NCBI GenBank assembly: GCA_937904535.1
Contig: CALELC010000526.1
Location: 1 to 10,564, forward strand
Source: an uncultured Planctomycetaceae bacterium
GTDB taxonomy: Bacteria; Planctomycetota; Planctomycetia; Pirellulales; Pirellulaceae
Direction: 5' to 3'
Length of the DNA: 10,564 nucleotides
The notes under the pieces were generated by a model. That model was given only the letters and a program-made list of their open reading frames with translations, searched no databases and was not told the DNA's origin. This document shows, piece after piece, positions 6,554 to 10,564 of the stretch (positions within the stretch are counted from its first letter, which is position 1; every line of letters begins with the position of its first letter). The position numbers were made by a program, and so were the translations under genes.

Positions 6554-9019
6554 TTAAGGTGCTAACACCCGTCCTTGCACTTCGAGTTGCACATCGTCGA
6601 TCTTCCAGGCGAGTGATGATCCCGAATCTGCCATGGCGCGAACATGGATGCCCAGCAGCAATCCGCCGTCTGCGTCTAATTGCAGCAGTTCAGCACGATC
6701 GATCTCGACGCGCAGTCGGCCCAGCGGGTTGGACTGACTGATCAGTGATACCGGCTCGCCGCTCTGATACGCCAGCACTTCGAGTTGGCGCGAGGGAGCA
6801 TTGATTTCGATCCAACACACCGCGCGTTCGATTTGCAGTGGCAGCACTGCGTCGGGTAGTTGAAAGCGCAATACGGTTTGAGAGTTTTCCGTAAAGGGGC
6901 CGAGCCACTGGCGGCGGTCATTGTCGTATGTGGCTGAAGTTTCACGCCCGACTGCCCGGTAGCCGATCAGCGGGGCAGGGACCCTTACCGCTGTTCCTGG
7001 CGATGGTGCTTCAAACTGCAGCGGAATCGCCAGCAACGCATCGCCGATGCGTTGGGAGTCCTCAGGCAAGTCAAATCCAAGGTCGAGCGGTTCCGCCCAC
7101 GCCAGCAGCATCGGCACAGGTGGATAAAAGGAAGTGCCCCGATCCGAAAGCAGTTGTTCATAGACCGCCCGGCGGCGCTGCTGCTGGCTGCTCAGTAAAT
7201 TTCCCGAGACAAACTGCCCCGGCGCGAGCACTTCACCAGCTCCCGCGGAGAAGCTGCCCTCGCTGCCTAACCGTGGGGCCAGGTGGCGTCGCGTTGGCAG
7301 CGCAATCAACACGTCGGCCGGCTCGCTGAATGGCCCCGCCTCCATGCGGCCTAACACCCCGTCGGGGCCAAATGTTGCGGTAGCCACCAAGGGCTTCTCG
7401 AGCTTTCTCGCTTGCTCAAACGGAACTTTTCGCAGCCCCGGTGGCAGCGTCACGTTGTCCCAGTGCCAAACGTCGCGATCCGTCCAGACCATCCGCTGGA
7501 TCGATCCAGCCTGAGTTCCACGATCAGGCATAAAGACCCCACCGTGTTGGGCTCCAAATGAGCCGGACACAGACTCCTGGTTGTAGAGCACCATCAGCCC
7601 ACTGAGTTGGACTTCATCACTGCCCGCGGCGGCCTGGACCACCTGTCCGATCCCAACCGTGGATGGAACCGCTTGCCGGGAGGCTCTGCCTTGTACGGCC
7701 AATAACATCGCGGCACTGACCGCGATGAATGGCCCGATCCAACCGATGTGCTCCAAACGCCGACTGCGGTTTAACCACAAACCACTGCCCAGCAGCGCAA
7801 AACAAAAGGTGCTCAGGACGCCGGCAATCCAGTGGCGATTGATAATCTTGTAGCCGATTTGCCCCGTCACAAACGCATCAAGATCGGATGCGACCAGGGC
7901 AGGGGGAGGGGGAGCGCTCAAGAACTGAAACGCTAAATCCCGAAAGGGCTCAGTTGCCAGGCTGGTAGCCGTCCCCTCACGATCGTGCAGCACCAGATCT
8001 TCAGCGGTGCGCGGCCGTAGCCAACCTCGCGGCGCCACGGTTGTCAGCAGGACTTTTCCGCGGCCCACGTCCTTCCATAAAGCGGCCGGCCAGCCTTGGA
8101 CTGAATGTGTGACGAGCGCGTCGGCTGCAAGCAACCGCACCAGTTCCACGGGACGCTCAAAACGACGCGGTGGGTCATCCCGTGCTGCAGCTGAACCACT
8201 GACCGCTTCTATTTGCAGTTCGGTCACGCTCAGCCGGCCAACGATTGCCCCAGCAAACGCGTTGCCTAACACCGCGGCGAGCGTCTCTGGGTCAACTTCA
8301 TCTAATAGGAACCACAGGTGCCCACCGCGATGCAACCAATGCCGAATTGCGAGACAAGCGGCCGGGTCGTCAGCAATCCGGTCACTGCTGATAACCAGTT
8401 GATCGAGTGCTTCCAAGGCTTCAACGCTCGGAAGCTGGACATCCTCCTCGAGCACGAGGACGCGTTTCGATAAGTTGCGATCTAACCGCATCGCTGTCAC
8501 CGCGGTGATCACATCCTCATCGTCTTCATCGGCGACAACCGCAGTCAGCGGGCCTGCACTTTGAATGCTCAGCAGGCCTTCTTGATGGAGGCGGCCATCG
8601 GTCGCGGCGATGGGCTGCGGGCGCGAGCCGGAGGCGTCAAACAATAACGCCTGGGTTCGCAGCGAACCGCCGCCCGCCGTCTCCGTCACCGTCTCTATCT
8701 CCGGCGGACGAACCGGATACCAAGTGGAGCGTTTCGCGCCCGGAGGGATCCAAATCTGCCGCCCGAACTGCAGGTTGCGATCTTCCTCAAAGGCGAGTGT
8801 GGCCAGCACCTCGACCGCGTCCGCTGTCGGATTGGCTACATCGGCGCTAACGATTCCCCAGTGCCCCGGCTGATAGCTGCCGATTCCGGCCCGGCCCGCT
8901 GCCTGGATAGAGCGCGGCGCAGCCGGTGAGTCTTGCGCAGCGGCGAGGCGGTCCTCTACCATCAGCGCAACCAACGAGATCAACAGCAGCCCGATGGTTC
9001 GTCTGATCACAGCGGTCAC
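6554..9019 (-). CDS. Large secreted/membrane protein with probable GATase-like domain, uncharacterised
   Basis: The 821-residue product has a signal peptide (core about 9-21, likely cleavage after AAA at 28). Residues about 40-110 look like a beta-sandwich (GIGSYQPGHWGIV, then QIWIPPGAKRSTWYPV). Residues about 185-345 resemble the glutamine-amidotransferase-like fold of large bacterial envelope proteins: ALDQLVISS at 204-212, IRHWLHRGGHLWFLLD at 225-240 and VGRGKVLL at 318-325. No catalytic Cys-His-Glu triad is apparent, so I expect a binding rather than an enzymatic role. Membrane helices lie near 396-416 and 425-443, joined by a short basic loop (NRSRR) that fits a cytoplasmic turn; both large parts would then be extracytoplasmic. 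The C-terminal 370 residues are beta-rich and unrecognised. The start is the GTG at 9019: an in-frame TGA lies three codons upstream, and an out-of-frame ATG lies 10 bases upstream. No good ribosome binding site is visible. Its place before the ABC genes suggests a partner role, like GldG in other systems, but this is unproven. Confidence 0.88.
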   Translation of the reverse strand: MTAVIRRTIGLLLISLVALMVEDRLAAAQDSPAAPRSIQAAGRAGIGSYQPGHWGIVSADVANPTADAVEVLATLAFEEDRNLQFGRQIWIPPGAKRSTWYPVRPPEIETVTETAGGGSLRTQALLFDASGSRPQPIAATDGRLHQEGLLSIQSAGPLTAVVADEDDEDVITAVTAMRLDRNLSKRVLVLEEDVQLPSVEALEALDQLVISSDRIADDPAACLAIRHWLHRGGHLWFLLDEVDPETLAAVLGNAFAGAIVGRLSVTELQIEAVSGSAAARDDPPRRFERPVELVRLLAADALVTHSVQGWPAALWKDVGRGKVLLTTVAPRGWLRPRTAEDLVLHDREGTATSLATEPFRDLAFQFLSAPPPPALVASDLDAFVTGQIGYKIINRHWIAGVLSTFCFALLGSGLWLNRSRRLEHIGWIGPFIAVSAAMLLAVQGRASRQAVPSTVGIGQVVQAAAGSDEVQLSGLMVLYNQESVSGSFGAQHGGVFMPDRGTQAGSIQRMVWTDRDVWHWDNVTLPPGLRKVPFEQARKLEKPLVATATFGPDGVLGRMEAGPFSEPADVLIALPTRRHLAPRLGSEGSFSAGAGEVLAPGQFVSGNLLSSQQQRRRAVYEQLLSDRGTSFYPPVPMLLAWAEPLDLGFDLPEDSQRIGDALLAIPLQFEAPSPGTAVRVPAPLIGYRAVGRETSATYDNDRRQWLGPFTENSQTVLRFQLPDAVLPLQIERAVCWIEINAPSRQLEVLAYQSGEPVSLISQSNPLGRLRVEIDRAELLQLDADGGLLLGIHVRAMADSGSSLAWKIDDVQLEVQGRVLAP

Positions 9020-9056
9020 GTTGGCTCATCTTTGTGGTGGAAACACCGCCGGATGC

Positions 9057-9482
9057 CTAGGCACCGCTGGTGGTCAAATCAAAGTTGTGTTCCGTGTTCC
9101 CTTCACCGACTTGGATTTCCAGCGAAGACTTGGTGTTGTACTTCGCCGGAATCGCCTCTTCGAACTTAGCCCCGGTCTGCCCGGGATAAAGCTCCACTTG
9201 ACCGGCTTCGCGCGGCCAGCGAATTTCCACGCGATAGCGTCCTGCCGCAGGTCCTTTGCTGGCCGGAATCGAATACTCTCCATCATCGATACTGCCACCG
9301 CTGGTGGGACCATCGGTTCCGGCAGCCGGAATCACGGCGATAGCGCCGGTCGGCACCGGCTGACCATCCAGCGTAACGGTGCCGCTAATGGCATATCGCC
9401 CGGATACATCCCCGCCACATCCTAAGGCGAGGAGCAGTAGCAAATACAGCGTCAATTTCAGGGGCGCGAACGAATGATTCAT
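9057..9482 (-). CDS. Small lipoprotein with carboxypeptidase-regulatory-like (transthyretin-type) domain
   Basis: The 141-residue protein begins with a lipoprotein signal: basic K9, a leucine-rich core at 10-20 and the lipobox ALGC at 19-22, so C22 should be lipidated. The mature part is one beta-sandwich domain with the usual marks of this planctomycete group: SGTVTLDGQPVPTGAIAVIP at 33-52, SIDDGEYSIP at 64-73 and AGRYRVEIRWP at 80-90. No enzymatic residues are expected; such domains act as structural or binding modules at the cell surface. The ATG at 9482 comes 5 bases after the stop of the DUF1559 gene, with only a weak AAGG-like site upstream, so it probably depends on translation of that gene. 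DUF1559 and this type of lipoprotein are commonly found as a pair in planctomycetes, and their shared function is not known. Confidence 0.9.
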   Translation of the reverse strand: MNHSFAPLKLTLYLLLLLALGCGGDVSGRYAISGTVTLDGQPVPTGAIAVIPAAGTDGPTSGGSIDDGEYSIPASKGPAAGRYRVEIRWPREAGQVELYPGQTGAKFEEAIPAKYNTKSSLEIQVGEGNTEHNFDLTTSGA

Positions 9483-9487
9483 GGTGC

Positions 9488-10558
9488 TCAGAAACCTTGG
9501 ATGCTATTGCCGTCTTGAATGAATCCTAAGCCTCGCCAAGTGGCCAAGTTGATGGTTTCCGTGGCAAAGCGAACCGAGCCATCACCGATCAAAGCGTTGA
9601 CGCCGCCGGGATGCATGCTGCGCGCAGACGCATGCATGTCGTCTCCGCCGACGATACAAGGCAGATTCCGCTTCGGAAGGTTGGACTGCTCGCTGCACAG
9701 CAGCCCATTCCATCCCAACAGCGCGTCGGGACCAGGAGAGTTGGGGGTTTGATTGACGTATAGCATTTGGAATCCGGCACGTGAAAGCCACACGTAGCCA
9801 CGCGCGTCAACCTCGACACCGGTTAGATACTCACTGACCACCAGCGTGTTGCTGGTTCCGTCGGTAAGATCGCGGAAACTCGCACCCCGATTGAGCCCAA
9901 AAGTCGCCAACATCTCGGGTGGATTCATCGCCGCGTTGTAGTTCGCGTGGGTCCTGCCATACTTGAAATGCAGGTCATGCAACCCCGAGAAAATCCCTAA
10001 GTAATTGCTGGTGAACAGCTGCAGAGCTTTTTCAGGTGCTGTCCCCCAATTGCCGGTCCCATTTTGGTTGCAGGTTGCCTGCCCGGGATCGCTGGGGCAG
10101 AGATAGTTCGAGATCGATTGACCAACGATCACCTTGGTAAAGCTGTCGACACCGCTTTCTTGCCAAGGCGGCTCATGAGACCAGCCATAACGCCCGGTAG
10201 TATCAGGACCTTGATTCGCTAACGCTTCGTAGAAGGCCGCCTGTTCGATGTAAGGCAACAAAAAATGATGAATGCCGGGCCACTCGGGATCGGACGAAGT
10301 GATGAAGTCGGGCCGGTGCATCGTGCCCGGCGGAAACTTGTTGTAGGTATCGTGGTAATTGTGCAAGGCCAGGCCGATCTGCTTCAGATTGTTGCTGCAC
10401 TGCATTCGGCGGGCGGCCTCTCGGGCAGCCTGAACCGCGGGCAACAACAGACCGACCATGACGCCGATGATGGCGATGACCACCAACAACTCGACCAAGG
10501 TAAATGCCTTAGTTCGCCGAGCCGTTTGCAGTGGCTTCAAGACGCGACGCGTGATCAT
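9488..10558 (-). CDS. DUF1559 domain pseudopilin (type II secretion/type IV pilin-like, H-X9-DG protein)
   Basis: From the ATG at 10558 the product has 356 residues. After a basic leader, A18 is followed by FTLVELLVVIAIIGVMVGLL, a type IV prepilin N-terminus with the conserved glutamate at +5 (E23). The residue before the cleavage site is alanine, not the usual glycine. AAREAARRMQCSNNLKQIGL at 45-64 is the classic DUF1559 junction. The C-terminal motif is exact: H316, nine residues, then D326-G327. Such proteins are thought to be processed by a prepilin peptidase and to sit at the inner membrane or in pseudopilus-like structures; planctomycetes carry dozens of copies of unknown role. The frame continues through a TTG to the window edge, so a further upstream start cannot be excluded, but the leader length fits the ATG. 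The promoter is outside the window. Confidence 0.95.
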   Translation of the reverse strand: MITRRVLKPLQTARRTKAFTLVELLVVIAIIGVMVGLLLPAVQAAREAARRMQCSNNLKQIGLALHNYHDTYNKFPPGTMHRPDFITSSDPEWPGIHHFLLPYIEQAAFYEALANQGPDTTGRYGWSHEPPWQESGVDSFTKVIVGQSISNYLCPSDPGQATCNQNGTGNWGTAPEKALQLFTSNYLGIFSGLHDLHFKYGRTHANYNAAMNPPEMLATFGLNRGASFRDLTDGTSNTLVVSEYLTGVEVDARGYVWLSRAGFQMLYVNQTPNSPGPDALLGWNGLLCSEQSNLPKRNLPCIVGGDDMHASARSMHPGGVNALIGDGSVRFATETINLATWRGLGFIQDGNSIQGF

Positions 10559-10564
10559 CTGCAA

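Noticed and set aside
8994..9425. Plus-strand open frame of 143 codons across the lipoprotein gene
   Set aside because: The minus-strand gene has a lipobox and a known domain. The plus-strand product has no recognisable features.
1..10564. Mobile elements, CRISPR arrays, tRNA, rRNA and defence genes
   Set aside because: I saw no transposase or integrase motifs, no regularly spaced repeats and no structural RNA hallmarks. The window is filled by seven co-oriented protein genes.

Overview
The window looks like chromosomal DNA of a planctomycete, most likely in or near the Pirellulaceae. The strongest pointer is the gene at the right edge: a DUF1559 pseudopilin with a type IV prepilin-like N-terminus and a C-terminal H-X9-DG motif, followed at once by a small lipoprotein with a carboxypeptidase-regulatory-like fold. 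This pair is greatly expanded in Planctomycetota. The PQQ-type sugar dehydrogenase with a long C-terminal extension at the left edge and the secreted HEAT-repeat protein fit the same phylum. The composition is fairly GC-rich by eye.

All seven genes I can support lie on the minus strand, so they read from right to left, and they fill nearly the whole window. In reading order: (1) DUF1559 pseudopilin (10558-9488); (2) small lipoprotein (9482-9057); (3) an 821-residue secreted/membrane protein with an N-terminal beta-type region, a probable glutamine-amidotransferase-like region, two central membrane helices and a large C-terminal extracytoplasmic part (9019-6554); (4) ABC ATPase (6426-5386); (5) ABC-2 permease whose two halves are a visible internal duplication (5386-3725); (6) secreted or membrane-anchored HEAT-repeat protein (3695-1698); (7) PQQ-type glucose/sorbosone dehydrogenase-like protein, whose C-terminus runs off the left edge (1687 to 1).

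Genes 4-7 look like one transcription unit. ATPase and permease overlap as TGATG with a strong ribosome binding site, the HEAT gene starts 29 bases after the permease, and the dehydrogenase starts 10 bases after the HEAT gene with a ribosome binding site that overlaps the HEAT stop codon. Genes 1-3 are spaced by 5 and 37 bases. The largest gap is 127 bases, between genes 3 and 4, and is the only obvious place for an internal promoter.

The most interesting reading is that genes 3-6 form an envelope-associated ABC-2 system. The ATPase and duplicated permease would be the core, and the large GATase-like membrane protein and the secreted HEAT protein would be extracytoplasmic partners, loosely like the GldA/GldF/GldG arrangement of other bacteria. 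The substrate is unknown and the link is inferred from gene order only. I saw no mobile elements, CRISPR arrays, tRNA or rRNA genes, and no plus-strand gene. No stretch over 300 bases is without a gene.
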